A DNA stretch of 64,000 nt from Streptomyces sp. NK08204 (lineage in GTDB: Bacteria; Actinomycetota; Actinomycetes; Streptomycetales; Streptomycetaceae). The stretch covers positions 62,001 to 126,000 of the forward strand of contig NZ_JAINVF010000009.1 in assembly GCF_020400585.1 (NCBI RefSeq). Reading direction: 5' to 3'. Of the stretch, positions 55,097 through 63,687 are shown piece after piece (the first letter of the stretch is position 1; each line of letters starts with the position of its first letter). Position numbers and translations under genes: made by a program. The notes under the pieces were generated by a model, which was not told the DNA's origin, did not search any database, and saw only the letters and a program-made list of their open reading frames with translations.

Positions 55097-56458
55097 ATGA
55101 CGAAGGCCGGAACCACCGTGGCGGCGGCACAGGCTCCCGCATCCGCCGTACGCCTCCCCCGGCGCCGTGGCATCGAACTCGCCCTGATCGTGCTGGCCGT
55201 CCTGCTGTCCGTGTACGGCTACTGCGCCGTCGGCCTGGCCCGGACCGGCACCGTCCCGCCCGGCGCCGCCGGTTACGGCGCGGGGCTCGGCGTGCTCGCC
55301 GTCCTCGCGCATCTCGCCGTCCGCCTCCGCGCACCGTACGCCGACCCGCTGCCGCTGCCGATCGGCGTGCTGCTCAACGGGCTCGGACTGATCCTGATCT
55401 ACCGGCTGGACCTGGAGACACCGGGTGACCGGGCGGCGCCCGCCCAACTCGTCTGGTCCACCCTCGGGGTGGGTCTGTTCATCGTCGTCGTACTGCTGCT
55501 GCGCGACCACCGGGTGCTCCAGCGCTACGCCTACGTCTGCGTGGTCGCCGCGCTCGCCCTGCTCCTGCTGCCGAGCCTCTTCCCGGCGGTCAACGGCGCC
55601 CGCATCTGGGTCCGGATCGCCGGGTTCTCCCTCCAGCCGGGCGAGTTCGCGAAGGTGCTGCTGGCGGTGTTCTTCGCCGCCTACCTGGCCGACAACCGCA
55701 ACGCGCTCGCGTACGCGGGCCGCAAGGTGTGGCGGCTGCAGTTCCCGACCGGGCGGGTGCTCGGCCCCATCGTCACCATCTGGCTGCTGAGCGTCGGCGT
55801 GCTGGTGCTGGAGCGGGACCTCGGCACCTCGCTGCTCTTCTTCGGCCTGTTCGTGGTGCTGCTGTACGTCGCCACCGGCCGCACCGGCTGGATCGCGGTG
55901 TGCCTGCTGCTCGCCGTGCTCGGCGCGGTCGCGGTCGGCCGGATCGAACCGCATGTGAACGGCCGGATCGAGGACTGGCTGCACCCCTTCGCCACCATCG
56001 AGGCCGGGCAGGGACCCAACCAGCTCTCCCAGTCGCTGTTCGCCTTCGCCGCGGGCGGACTCCTCGGCACCGGTCTCGGTCTCGGCCACTCCATCCTCAT
56101 CGGCTTCGCCACCAAGTCCGACTTCATCCTGGCCACGGCCGGGGAGGAACTCGGTCTCGCCGGCCTCGCGGCGCTCTTCCTGCTGTACGCCCTGCTCGTG
56201 GAGCGCGGTTACCGGGCGGGTCTCGCCCTGCGCGAGCCCTTCGGCCGGCTCCTCGCGGTCGGCCTCGCCTCGATCGTGGCGCTCCAGGTGTTCGTGATCG
56301 CGGGCGGGGTCACCGGCCTCATCCCGCTGACCGGCATGGCGATGCCGTTCCTCGCCCAGGGCGGCTCCTCGGTCGTCACCAACTGGGCGATCGTGGCGCT
56401 GCTGATCCGGGTGAGCGACTCGGCACGCAGCCAGTACGACGGAGAGGCGGCCCCGTGA
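55097..56458 (+). CDS. SEDS-family peptidoglycan polymerase (FtsW/RodA type)
   Basis: A 453-residue membrane protein with about ten helices. SEDS glycosyltransferases polymerise lipid II. Conserved features: GARIWVRIAGFSLQPGEFAK, VLERDLGTSLLFFGLFVVLL (catalytic Asp region), GQGPNQLSQSLFAFAAGGLL and the C-terminal PLTGMAMPFLAQGGSSVVTN. It overlaps the following PBP gene by 4 bp, the usual polymerase/transpeptidase pairing. Confidence 0.95.
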   Translation: MTKAGTTVAAAQAPASAVRLPRRRGIELALIVLAVLLSVYGYCAVGLARTGTVPPGAAGYGAGLGVLAVLAHLAVRLRAPYADPLPLPIGVLLNGLGLILIYRLDLETPGDRAAPAQLVWSTLGVGLFIVVVLLLRDHRVLQRYAYVCVVAALALLLLPSLFPAVNGARIWVRIAGFSLQPGEFAKVLLAVFFAAYLADNRNALAYAGRKVWRLQFPTGRVLGPIVTIWLLSVGVLVLERDLGTSLLFFGLFVVLLYVATGRTGWIAVCLLLAVLGAVAVGRIEPHVNGRIEDWLHPFATIEAGQGPNQLSQSLFAFAAGGLLGTGLGLGHSILIGFATKSDFILATAGEELGLAGLAALFLLYALLVERGYRAGLALREPFGRLLAVGLASIVALQVFVIAGGVTGLIPLTGMAMPFLAQGGSSVVTNWAIVALLIRVSDSARSQYDGEAAP

Positions 56459-57939
56459 CCGAGTACGCCGGCGGGCGGCCCATGACCCGGTACATCCGGC
56501 GCGCGTCCGCGTTCTGCGCCCTGCTGCTCATGGCCCTGCTGGTCAACGCCGCCCGCGTGCAGGTCGTCCAGTCCGGCGCCTACGACGGCAACCCGGCCAA
56601 CCGCCGGGCCGCGATCGCCCGGTACCAGCAGCCGCGCGGCGACATCCTGGTCGGGGGCGCGCCGGTCACCGGCTCCATGGACACCGGCGAGCAGCTGCGC
56701 TACGAACGCACCTACCGTGACGGCCCGTTGTACGCACCGGTCACCGGCTTCGCCTCACAGCTGTACGGCACCGCGCTCCTGGAGCACGCGGCGGACGAGG
56801 TGCTGACCGGCACCGACCCGATGCTGTCGCCGTTCCCGCTGTGGCACGACGTGACGCGCGGCCAGAGCCGGGCCGGCGATGTCGTGACGACACTGAACCG
56901 GGCCGCGCAGCAGGCGGCGTACAAGGGGCTCGCCGGGCGCAAGGGCGCGGTGGCCGCGATCGAGCCTGCCACGGGCCGGGTGCTGGCGCTGGTGTCGAGC
57001 CCGTCGTACGACCCGGCCCTGCTGTCCGGCAACGGGGAGGCGGTGGCGTCGGCGTGGGCGCGGCTCAACCACGACCCGGACAAGCCGATGCTCAACCGGG
57101 CGGTGCGGCAGACCTATCCGCCGGGTTCGACGTTCAAGGTGGTCACCGCGGCGGCGGCGCTGGACGCGGGGACGGTAACGGACCTGGACGCGCCCACCCG
57201 CTCCCCCGACCCCTACCGGCTGCCCGGCACCACGACCTGGCTGACCAACGAGGGGGACGGCTGCGCGGACGCGTCGCTGCGCGAGGCCTTCGAGTGGTCC
57301 TGCAACACGGTGTTCGCCAAGCTGGGCGTGGACGTCGGGGTGAACGGCATGTCGGCCACGGCGCGGGCCTTCGGCTTCAACGACAGCGAACTGCGCATCC
57401 CCTTCTCGGTCGCCCGGAGCACCTTCGACACGCACGTGGACAGGGCGCAGCTGGCGCTGTCCTCGATCGGCCAGTACAACACGCGGGCCACGCCGCTGCA
57501 GATGGCGATGGTCGCGGCGGCCGTCGCCAACGGCGGGCAGCTGCACCCGCCGTACCTGGTGGAGCGGACGGTCCGGCACAGCGGCGAGACGGTCTCCGGG
57601 AGCGGCGCACACCCGGTGCAGCAGGTGATGCGGCCGTCGACGGCGGTACAGCTGAAGGAGCTGATGGCAGACGTGGTCCGGGAGGGCACCGGCACCAACG
57701 CGGCGATCCCGGGCGCCGTCGTCGGCGGGAAGACCGGCACCGCCCAGCACGGGGTCGGCAACTCCGGCGTGCCGTACGCCTGGTTCGTCTCCTGGGGGCA
57801 GGCCGACAACGAGATGGAGCCGCGGGTGGCGGTCGCGGTGGTCGTGGAGGACGCCTCGGCGGACCGCGGCGAGATCAGCGGCGGCGGGGACGCGGCGCCG
57901 ATCGCGCGGAATGTCATGCGGGCGGTTCTCGGACTGTGA
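56455..57939 (+). CDS. Class B penicillin-binding protein (PbpA-like transpeptidase)
   Basis: A 494-residue transpeptidase. One N-terminal membrane anchor (ASAFCALLLMALLVNAARVQ), a dimerisation part with QQPRGDILV, then the catalytic domain: STFK in YPPGSTFKVV, SCN in EWSCNTVFAKLG and KTG in VVGGKTGTAQ. It starts at GTG 56455, overlapping the SEDS gene stop (GTGA). It crosslinks the glycan made by its SEDS partner. Confidence 0.95.
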   Translation: MTEYAGGRPMTRYIRRASAFCALLLMALLVNAARVQVVQSGAYDGNPANRRAAIARYQQPRGDILVGGAPVTGSMDTGEQLRYERTYRDGPLYAPVTGFASQLYGTALLEHAADEVLTGTDPMLSPFPLWHDVTRGQSRAGDVVTTLNRAAQQAAYKGLAGRKGAVAAIEPATGRVLALVSSPSYDPALLSGNGEAVASAWARLNHDPDKPMLNRAVRQTYPPGSTFKVVTAAAALDAGTVTDLDAPTRSPDPYRLPGTTTWLTNEGDGCADASLREAFEWSCNTVFAKLGVDVGVNGMSATARAFGFNDSELRIPFSVARSTFDTHVDRAQLALSSIGQYNTRATPLQMAMVAAAVANGGQLHPPYLVERTVRHSGETVSGSGAHPVQQVMRPSTAVQLKELMADVVREGTGTNAAIPGAVVGGKTGTAQHGVGNSGVPYAWFVSWGQADNEMEPRVAVAVVVEDASADRGEISGGGDAAPIARNVMRAVLGL

Positions 57940-57983
57940 GATAGGGAGTACCGAAGGCCGGGCGACCGGCTTACCGTGCGGCC

Positions 57984-58475
57984 ATGACGAATCAGACACC
58001 CGCGTACGAACTCGCCCAGGTCAACATCGCCCGGCTCAAGCACCCCCTGGACTCCCCCCAGCTGAAGGACTTCGTCGACAACCTCGACCCGGTGAACGCG
58101 GTGGCGGACGTCTCCGACGGGTTCGTGTGGCGGCTGCAGAACGACTCCGGCAACGCCACCGACATCCCGGTCCTCGGCGACGAGTGGCTGATCGTCAACA
58201 TGTCGGTGTGGCGGGACACGAACGCGCTCACCGCGTTCATGTACCAGGGGCTGCACCGGGAGCTGCTGGCCCGGCGCCGGGAGTTCTTCGAGCGGCTGGA
58301 GGAGGCGGTCACCGCGTTGTGGTGGGTGCCGGCCGGCCACCGGCCGACGGTCGCCGAGGCGGAGGAACGGCTGCTGCATCTGAGGGCGCACGGCCCGACG
58401 CCGTACGCCTTCTCGCTGCGGACGTCGTTCCCGCCCGGGGCCGCCGATGCGGTGGAGGTCAGCCGACCGGCCTGA
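57984..58475 (+). CDS. DUF3291 protein
   Basis: A 163-residue soluble protein: YELAQVNIARLKHPLDSPQL, VWRLQNDSGNATDI, LTAFMYQGLHRELLARRREF and PTVAEAEERLLHLRAHGPTP are DUF3291 landmarks (a ferredoxin-like, monooxygenase-related fold). The function is unknown. Its end overlaps the convergent membrane protein gene by 17 bp. Confidence 0.85.
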   Translation: MTNQTPAYELAQVNIARLKHPLDSPQLKDFVDNLDPVNAVADVSDGFVWRLQNDSGNATDIPVLGDEWLIVNMSVWRDTNALTAFMYQGLHRELLARRREFFERLEEAVTALWWVPAGHRPTVAEAEERLLHLRAHGPTPYAFSLRTSFPPGAADAVEVSRPA

Positions 58476-59283
58476 GCATCTCGGCGCGGATCTCGAGGGT
58501 GTGCCGGGCGGCGGCGTGGAGGTCCACGTCGGTGGGTGCGTTCCGCGTCAGGTCGACCTCGCCGACGATGGCCGCCGTGTTGCCGTCCGACCAGGCGCAC
58601 GCCGGGTAGTGGACGGTGACGAGGCCCCGCTTCTGGGTGAGCACCTCACAGCTGATCCTGACGTCGGCGCCGGGCGGGGTGACGTCCTGTGCGGGCTCGT
58701 CGACCGTCACGCCCTCGGCCCCGGCGGCGCCCCTGAGCATGCTGCGCCGGACGTCGTCCTGGTTCTTGAACCGCCCGTACATGCCCGACACCAGCAGTGA
58801 GCCCTTGGAACCGTCGCCGCCCGGGCTGTAGCGGCCGACCACGGCGTGGACGTCCCTGGCGTCCCAGGCGCCGTCGGCCTCGTCCTCGACCTTCTGCCCC
58901 GCGGTGTCGGAGAGGTCCTCGGCGAGGGTGTACGTGCCGCCCAGCAGTTGCTGCGGCAGGGTCAGCCGGTTCTTCGCCGCGGGGAAGCCGCTGTCGATCA
59001 ACACCCCGAGGAGCACCAGCCCGGCGACGCCGAGGCCGACGACCCCGCCCACGATGCCGAGCACCAGCCCGATCCGGCGCCGCTTCGGGGGCGGGCCCAT
59101 GGGCGGCATGCCCCAGCCCGGGTACGGCTGCGGCGGGTACGGCTGCGGCGGGTACGGCTGGGGGCCGCCGTAGGGCTGCTGCTGGGGGTACGGGTGCTGC
59201 TGCGGGTGCGGTGGGCCGTACGGGCCGGGCGCCTGCGGAGGCTGCTGGGCGTACGGGGACTGCGGCGGGGGAGGCATGGACAC
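58459..59283 (-). CDS. Pro/Tyr/Gln-rich membrane-anchored protein
   Basis: A 274-residue protein. About 65 N-terminal residues are Pro-Gln-Tyr repeats (PQPYPPQPYPPQPYPG), then PPPKRRRIG, one membrane helix (LVLGIVGGVVGLGVAGLVLL) and a roughly 170-residue outer domain of unknown function. This layout is common in actinobacterial surface proteins. It starts at GTG 59283 or the ATG two codons later. Confidence 0.75.
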   Translation of the reverse strand: MSMPPPPQSPYAQQPPQAPGPYGPPHPQQHPYPQQQPYGGPQPYPPQPYPPQPYPGWGMPPMGPPPKRRRIGLVLGIVGGVVGLGVAGLVLLGVLIDSGFPAAKNRLTLPQQLLGGTYTLAEDLSDTAGQKVEDEADGAWDARDVHAVVGRYSPGGDGSKGSLLVSGMYGRFKNQDDVRRSMLRGAAGAEGVTVDEPAQDVTPPGADVRISCEVLTQKRGLVTVHYPACAWSDGNTAAIVGEVDLTRNAPTDVDLHAAARHTLEIRAEMLRPVG

Positions 59284-59313
59284 GCCAGCACCGTACTCCC
59301 CGCCCCGGCAGCG

Positions 59314-60423
59314 TCAGTCGCCGGATGCCCCCGTCTCGATCGCCTCCTCGACCTCGGCCACCCGCTCGCGCTCCTCCACGGCGAACCGCTGGGCGTCCAG
59401 CCGCTCGGCGATCTCCTCGTCCTGGGCCATCAGCAGGTCCAGGTCGGAGTCCCCCAACTCCAGGACGCCCATGTCGACATAGGCCTGCTGCAGCCGCTCG
59501 CCCCACAGGCCGATGTCCTTGACGCAGGGCACGATCCGGCTGAACAGCAGCTTGCGGAACAGCCGGAGGAACTCGGAGCGTTCGCTCAGCGCCTCCGCCT
59601 CGGCCTTCGGTATACCGAAGTTCTCCAGGACCTCCACCCCGCGCAGCCGGTCCCGCATCAGGTAGCAGCCCTCGATGACGAACTCCTCGCGCTCGCGGAG
59701 TTCGGCGTCGGTGAGCTGCTTGTAGTAGTCGCGCAGCGCCATGCGCCCGAAGGCCACGTGCCGGGCCTCGTCCTGCATGACGTAGGCCAGGATCTGCTTG
59801 GGCAGGGGCTTGTTCGTGGTGTCCCGGATCATGCCGAAGGCGGCCAGCGCCAGCCCCTCGATGAGCACCTGCATGCCCAGGTAGGGCATGTCCCAGCGGC
59901 TGTCGCGCAGGGTGTCGCCGAGGAGGGCCTGGAGGTTGTCGTTGATCGGGTAGACCATTCCGATCTTCTCGTGCAGGAACCGGGCGTAGATCTCGGCGTG
60001 CCGGGCCTCGTCCATGGTCTGGGTCGCCGAGTAGAACTTGGCGTCCATGTCGGGCGCGGACTCCACGATCCGCGCGGCGCAGATCATCGCCCCCTGCTCA
60101 CCGTGCAGGAACTGGCTGAACTGCCAGGAGGCGTAGTGCTGCCGCAGCTCGCCCTTGTCCCGCTCGGTCATCTTCGCCCAGTACGGGGTGCCGTAGAGGC
60201 TCATCGCCTCTTCCGGGGTGCCGAGCGGGTCGGACGGGTCGACCTCCAGGTCCCAGTCGATGCGCTTCTGGCCGTCCCACTGCTTGTCCTTGCCCTTCTG
60301 ATACAGCGCGAGGAGCCGGTCACGGCCGTCGTCGTACTCCCAGCTGAACCTGGCGGACCCGCTTGCGGGCACCTGCCAGTGCGGTTCTGGGGGGTTGTTG
60401 GCGTACAGGTCGAAGGTCGGCAT
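59314..60423 (-). CDS. Ferritin-like diiron protein, paralogue of the divergent AurF-like gene
   Basis: A 369-residue four-helix-bundle protein. Six likely iron ligands are visible: E109 (HGEQGAM), E139xxH142 (MDEARHAEIY), E190 (LIEGLALAAF) and E219xxH222 (MQDEARHVAFGRMAL). The N-terminal block IDWDLEVDPSDPLGTPEEAM and SLYGTPYWAKMTE aligns with the divergent neighbour. It starts at ATG 60423 with a weak ribosome binding site; GTG 12 nt upstream is an alternative. It is likely an oxygenase or oxidase, substrate unknown. Confidence 0.8.
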   Translation of the reverse strand: MPTFDLYANNPPEPHWQVPASGSARFSWEYDDGRDRLLALYQKGKDKQWDGQKRIDWDLEVDPSDPLGTPEEAMSLYGTPYWAKMTERDKGELRQHYASWQFSQFLHGEQGAMICAARIVESAPDMDAKFYSATQTMDEARHAEIYARFLHEKIGMVYPINDNLQALLGDTLRDSRWDMPYLGMQVLIEGLALAAFGMIRDTTNKPLPKQILAYVMQDEARHVAFGRMALRDYYKQLTDAELREREEFVIEGCYLMRDRLRGVEVLENFGIPKAEAEALSERSEFLRLFRKLLFSRIVPCVKDIGLWGERLQQAYVDMGVLELGDSDLDLLMAQDEEIAERLDAQRFAVEERERVAEVEEAIETGASGD

Positions 60424-60545
60424 ACCCGGCAGGGTCACACGTAGACCGCAAGTCAACAAGTCGCACCCAAGGGATTGACGGTCTTGCTGACAGGCAGTCT
60501 CATAAGAGGCGGACGACGTACCCCGGGTAACGATGTGAGGGAGCC
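60424..60545. promoter_or_regulatory. Divergent promoter region of the diiron gene pair
   Basis: A 122-bp gap between two start codons. It contains the less GC-rich TTGACGGTCTTGCTGACAGGCA region at 60475-60497, where TTGACG-N-type -35 elements occur in the rightward direction (TTGACG at 60475). The downstream TetR protein may act here. Confidence 0.4.
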
Positions 60546-61484
60546 ATGACGACCCTGACGGAAGCCGACGCGCTGGACGGCCTGCGCGACGCGCTCGGCC
60601 TGCTCAAGGACCGGGAGCAGGTGGCCGAACGGCTGCTCGTTTCCTCCGCCAAGCACTCCTTCGACCCGGACAAGGAGCTGGACTGGGACGCCCCCTTCGA
60701 GGAGGGCAAGTGGTTCTGGCCACCGGAGCTGGTGTCGCTCTACGACACACCGATGTGGAAGCGGATGAGCGAGGAGCAGCGGATCCTGCTCTCCCAGCAC
60801 GAGGCCGCGGCACTCGCGTCGCTCGGCATCTGGTTCGAGATCATCCTCATGCAGCTGCTGGTCCGGCACATCTACGACAAGGCGGCGACGAGCGCGCACG
60901 TGCGCTACGCGCTCACCGAGATCGAGGACGAGTGCCGGCACTCCAAGATGTTCGCCCGGCTCATCTCCCACGGCGGCACCCCGTGGTACCCGGTCAGCCG
61001 CGCCCACCAGAACCTCGGCCGCCTGTTCAAGACGATCTCCACCACACCGGGCTCCTTCACCGCCACGCTGCTCGGCGAGGAGGTCCTGGACTGGATGCAG
61101 CGGCTGACCTTCCCGGACGAGCGGGTGCAGCCCCTGATCCGCGGCGTCACGCGCATCCACGTGGTGGAGGAGGCGCGGCACGTCCGGTACGCCCGCGAGG
61201 AGCTGCGCCGCCAGATGCTCACCGCGCCGAAGTGGTCCCAGGAGTTCACCCGGGTCACCTCCGGCGAGTTCGCCCGCGTCTTCTCCGTCGCCTTCGTCAA
61301 CCCCGAGGTGTACACCAACGTCGGCCTCGACAAGCGGCAGGCCATGGCCCAGGTGAAGGCGAGCGGCCATCGCCGGGAGGTCATGCAGACGGGGGCCAAG
61401 CGGCTCACCGACTTCCTGGACGACATCGGGGTGCTGCGGGGGGTCGGCAGGCGGCTGTGGAAGTCGTCGGGGCTGCTCGCCTAG
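60546..61484 (+). CDS. AurF-like diiron N-oxygenase family protein
   Basis: A 312-residue protein. Seven candidate ligands match the p-aminobenzoate N-oxygenase AurF pattern: E98, E129xxH132 (IEDECRHSKMF), E178 and H205-E209-H212 (RIHVVEEARHVRYARE), with the same 4-3 spacing as AurF H223-E227-H230. LDWDAPFEEGKWFWPPELVS and LYDTPMWKRMSEEQ form the shared N-terminal block. GAGGGAG precedes ATG 60546. AurF oxidises aryl amines to nitro groups; the substrate here is unknown and a biosynthetic cluster is not evident. Confidence 0.85.
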   Translation: MTTLTEADALDGLRDALGLLKDREQVAERLLVSSAKHSFDPDKELDWDAPFEEGKWFWPPELVSLYDTPMWKRMSEEQRILLSQHEAAALASLGIWFEIILMQLLVRHIYDKAATSAHVRYALTEIEDECRHSKMFARLISHGGTPWYPVSRAHQNLGRLFKTISTTPGSFTATLLGEEVLDWMQRLTFPDERVQPLIRGVTRIHVVEEARHVRYAREELRRQMLTAPKWSQEFTRVTSGEFARVFSVAFVNPEVYTNVGLDKRQAMAQVKASGHRREVMQTGAKRLTDFLDDIGVLRGVGRRLWKSSGLLA

Positions 61485-61540
61485 GCCGGGGCGTGACGGC
61501 CGCTGCGCGGCTTCTTCACCGTCCGATTACGCTGCGGGGC

Positions 61541-62200
61541 ATGACGCCCCAGGCCGCCACCCCCGCCTACCGCCGGCTCAGCGTCGAGGAGCGGCGTCGC
61601 CAGCTCCTCGAGGCCGCCCTCACCCTCTTCGCGCACCGCGCGCCCGAGGACGTGTCGCTGGACGACGTGGCGGAGGCGGCCGGAGTCTCCCGGCCGCTGG
61701 TGTACCGGTACTTCCCCGGCGGCAAGCAGCAGCTGTACGAGGCCGCGCTGGGGTCGGCCGCCGAGGAACTCACGCGCTGCTTCGACGAGCCCCGCCAGGG
61801 CCCTCCGCTGCCCCGTCTGTCGCGCGTCCTCGACCGCTATCTGGCCTTCGTGGACGGGCACGCCACCGGGTTCAGCGCGCTGCTCCAGGGCGGCAGCGTG
61901 GTGGAGACCTCCAGCACGACGGCCACCGTGGACGAAGTGCGCCGCGCCGCCGCACGGCACGTCATCGCCCACCTCGGCGTCACGGACCCGGGTCCGCGGC
62001 TGCGCATGACCGTCCGGACGTGGATCACGGCCGTGGAGGCGGCCTCGCTGATCTGGCTGGACGAGGACAAGCAGCCCCCGGCGGAGGAGCTGCGCGAGTG
62101 GCTGGTCGAGCAGTTCGTGGCGGTCCTCACGGTCACCGCGGGACGCGACCCGCAGACGGCCGCCGTCGTCGCCGCCCTCGCCGCCGATGGCCGAGACTGA
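61541..62200 (+). CDS. TetR-family regulator next to the diiron genes
   Basis: A 219-residue TetR protein: HTH ERRRQLLEAALTLFAHRAPE, DVSLDDVAEAAGVSRPLVYR and YFPGGKQQLYEAAL. It lies 56 nt after the AurF-like gene in the same direction, so it probably regulates the diiron pair. Its end overlaps the next gene by 14 bp. Confidence 0.9.
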   Translation: MTPQAATPAYRRLSVEERRRQLLEAALTLFAHRAPEDVSLDDVAEAAGVSRPLVYRYFPGGKQQLYEAALGSAAEELTRCFDEPRQGPPLPRLSRVLDRYLAFVDGHATGFSALLQGGSVVETSSTTATVDEVRRAAARHVIAHLGVTDPGPRLRMTVRTWITAVEAASLIWLDEDKQPPAEELREWLVEQFVAVLTVTAGRDPQTAAVVAALAADGRD

Positions 62201-62507
62201 GGGCGTGAAGAGTCAGGACACCCCCTTCGAGGGCGGCCCCATGGACGGGCGCGTGCTGCCCGTACTGGTCGGCCCGACCGGTCACCCCCCGAAGACCTAC
62301 CGCATCCCCGTCCCGGACGCGGCAGGCGGCCCGCCCACCGTGCTCGTCTACCGGCGCGTGCCGCGCGGACACAGCAGGAGGCTGGGCCTGCCGCAGGGGT
62401 GGAAGTACCGGTACGACCCCGAGGGCCCGCCGCGCGACCGGGTGAGGTGGCCCTGGTCGAAGCCAGACGCCACGCCGCCGCGCAAGCCGGACGACGCCGA
62501 CGGGTGA
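62187..62507 (+). CDS. Small conserved-looking hypothetical protein
   Basis: A 106-residue protein with a compact beta-like pattern: FEGGPMDGRVLPVLVG, KTYRIPVP, TVLVYRRVPRGHS and GWKYRYDPEGPPRD. The FEGGPMDG...YRI pattern is seen in many short actinobacterial proteins of unknown function. It starts at ATG 62187 within the TetR gene end, so it is coupled to it. Confidence 0.65.
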   Translation: MAETEGVKSQDTPFEGGPMDGRVLPVLVGPTGHPPKTYRIPVPDAAGGPPTVLVYRRVPRGHSRRLGLPQGWKYRYDPEGPPRDRVRWPWSKPDATPPRKPDDADG

Positions 62508-62619
62508 CACGGTTGCGCCGAACCGCGCACACTCGGCGCGCGCCCCGCGCCGACGCGTTCGATCCTCGCGGTGCGGAGACAGGTGGACGGTCCGCCTGCC
62601 CCGTACCGGAGGTGATGAC

Positions 62620-63687
62620 GTGTCAGGAGTGCTTCCACGCCTGGTCTGCACGACGGTGCTGGCCGCCCAGGCCGTCCTCGTGCCCGCACCGGCCGCGGCC
62701 GCTCCCGAACCGCAGCGGTCGGTCGCCCAGCTGCTGACGGACCTTCAGCAGCTCTACCGCAAGAGCGAGTCGGCCACCGAGGCCTACAACGCCACCACGG
62801 AGAAGCTCAAGCGGCAGCGCGCCGAGGTGACCCGTCTGGACGGCGAGCTGGCCCGCGCCCGCCTGTCCCTCCAGGACAGCCGCACCGACGCCGGCCGGCT
62901 GGCCCGGCAGCAGTATCAGAACAGCAGCGGCCTGTCCCCCTACGTCCGGCTGCTCCTCGCCCGTGACCCCCAGTACGCGCTGGACGAGGGCCACGTCATC
63001 GGCCGGCTCGCCCGTGAGCGCTCCGAGACGGTCCGGCGGCTCACCGGCGCGGAGCACAAGCGGAACGCGCTGGCGCGGGCGGCCCGCGAGGCGCTGGACA
63101 CCCGGCTCAGCCTCGCCGACAAGCAGCAGAAGCAGCGCGACGACGTCCGCGCCAAGCTGGCCGGTGTCGAACGCCTGCTGGCCTCCCTCACCCCTGCCCA
63201 GCTCAGCGCCGTCGCCCGGCTGGAACAGCAGATGGCCGCCGCGGCCCAGCAGCAGCTCGTCACGTCCGGCGCCCTGGGCGACACCGCCCGCCCCGCGTCC
63301 GCCGGAGGCGCCCGCGCGGTGCGCTACGCCCTGGACCAGCTCGGCAAGCCGTACGAGTGGGGCGCCGCGGGCCCGGAGACCTACGACTGCTCGGGCCTCA
63401 CCTCGGTGGCGTGGGCCCACGCGGGCACCCCGATCCCGCGCACCAGCCAGGAGCAGTGGGCCCGGCTGAGGAGGATTCCCCTGAGCAAGCTGCGCCCCGG
63501 TGACCTGGTCCTCTACTTCCCGGAGGCGACGCACGTCGCGATGTACCTGGGGTACGGCAAGGTCGTACAGGCACCCAGAACCGGTGAGAGGGTGCGGGTC
63601 TCACCGCTGGCTTCCTACCCGGTCCTCGGTGCCGTACGTCCGGACGGTGACTCCCCTGGTCAGGCTCCGGCCACCGAAGTCAGGTAG
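62620..63687 (+). CDS. Secreted NlpC/P60 peptidoglycan endopeptidase
   Basis: A 355-residue exported protein. Signal peptide LVCTTVLAAQAVLVPAPAAA, then a long coiled coil (about residues 30-215, with TEKLKRQRAEVTRLDGELAR) and a C-terminal NlpC/P60 domain: catalytic Cys in ETYDCSGLTSVAWAHAG and His in FPEATHVAMYLGYG. GGAGGTGAT lies 5 nt before GTG 62620, a near-perfect ribosome binding site. It cleaves stem peptides in cell-wall turnover. It overlaps the convergent StyA-like gene by 28 bp. Confidence 0.94.
   Translation: MSGVLPRLVCTTVLAAQAVLVPAPAAAAPEPQRSVAQLLTDLQQLYRKSESATEAYNATTEKLKRQRAEVTRLDGELARARLSLQDSRTDAGRLARQQYQNSSGLSPYVRLLLARDPQYALDEGHVIGRLARERSETVRRLTGAEHKRNALARAAREALDTRLSLADKQQKQRDDVRAKLAGVERLLASLTPAQLSAVARLEQQMAAAAQQQLVTSGALGDTARPASAGGARAVRYALDQLGKPYEWGAAGPETYDCSGLTSVAWAHAGTPIPRTSQEQWARLRRIPLSKLRPGDLVLYFPEATHVAMYLGYGKVVQAPRTGERVRVSPLASYPVLGAVRPDGDSPGQAPATEVR

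Noticed and set aside
62508..62619. Possible c-di-AMP (ydaO-type) riboswitch before the NlpC/P60 gene
   Set aside because: Only about 110 nt are available and I could not find the conserved ydaO segments; just a strong ribosome binding site is evident.
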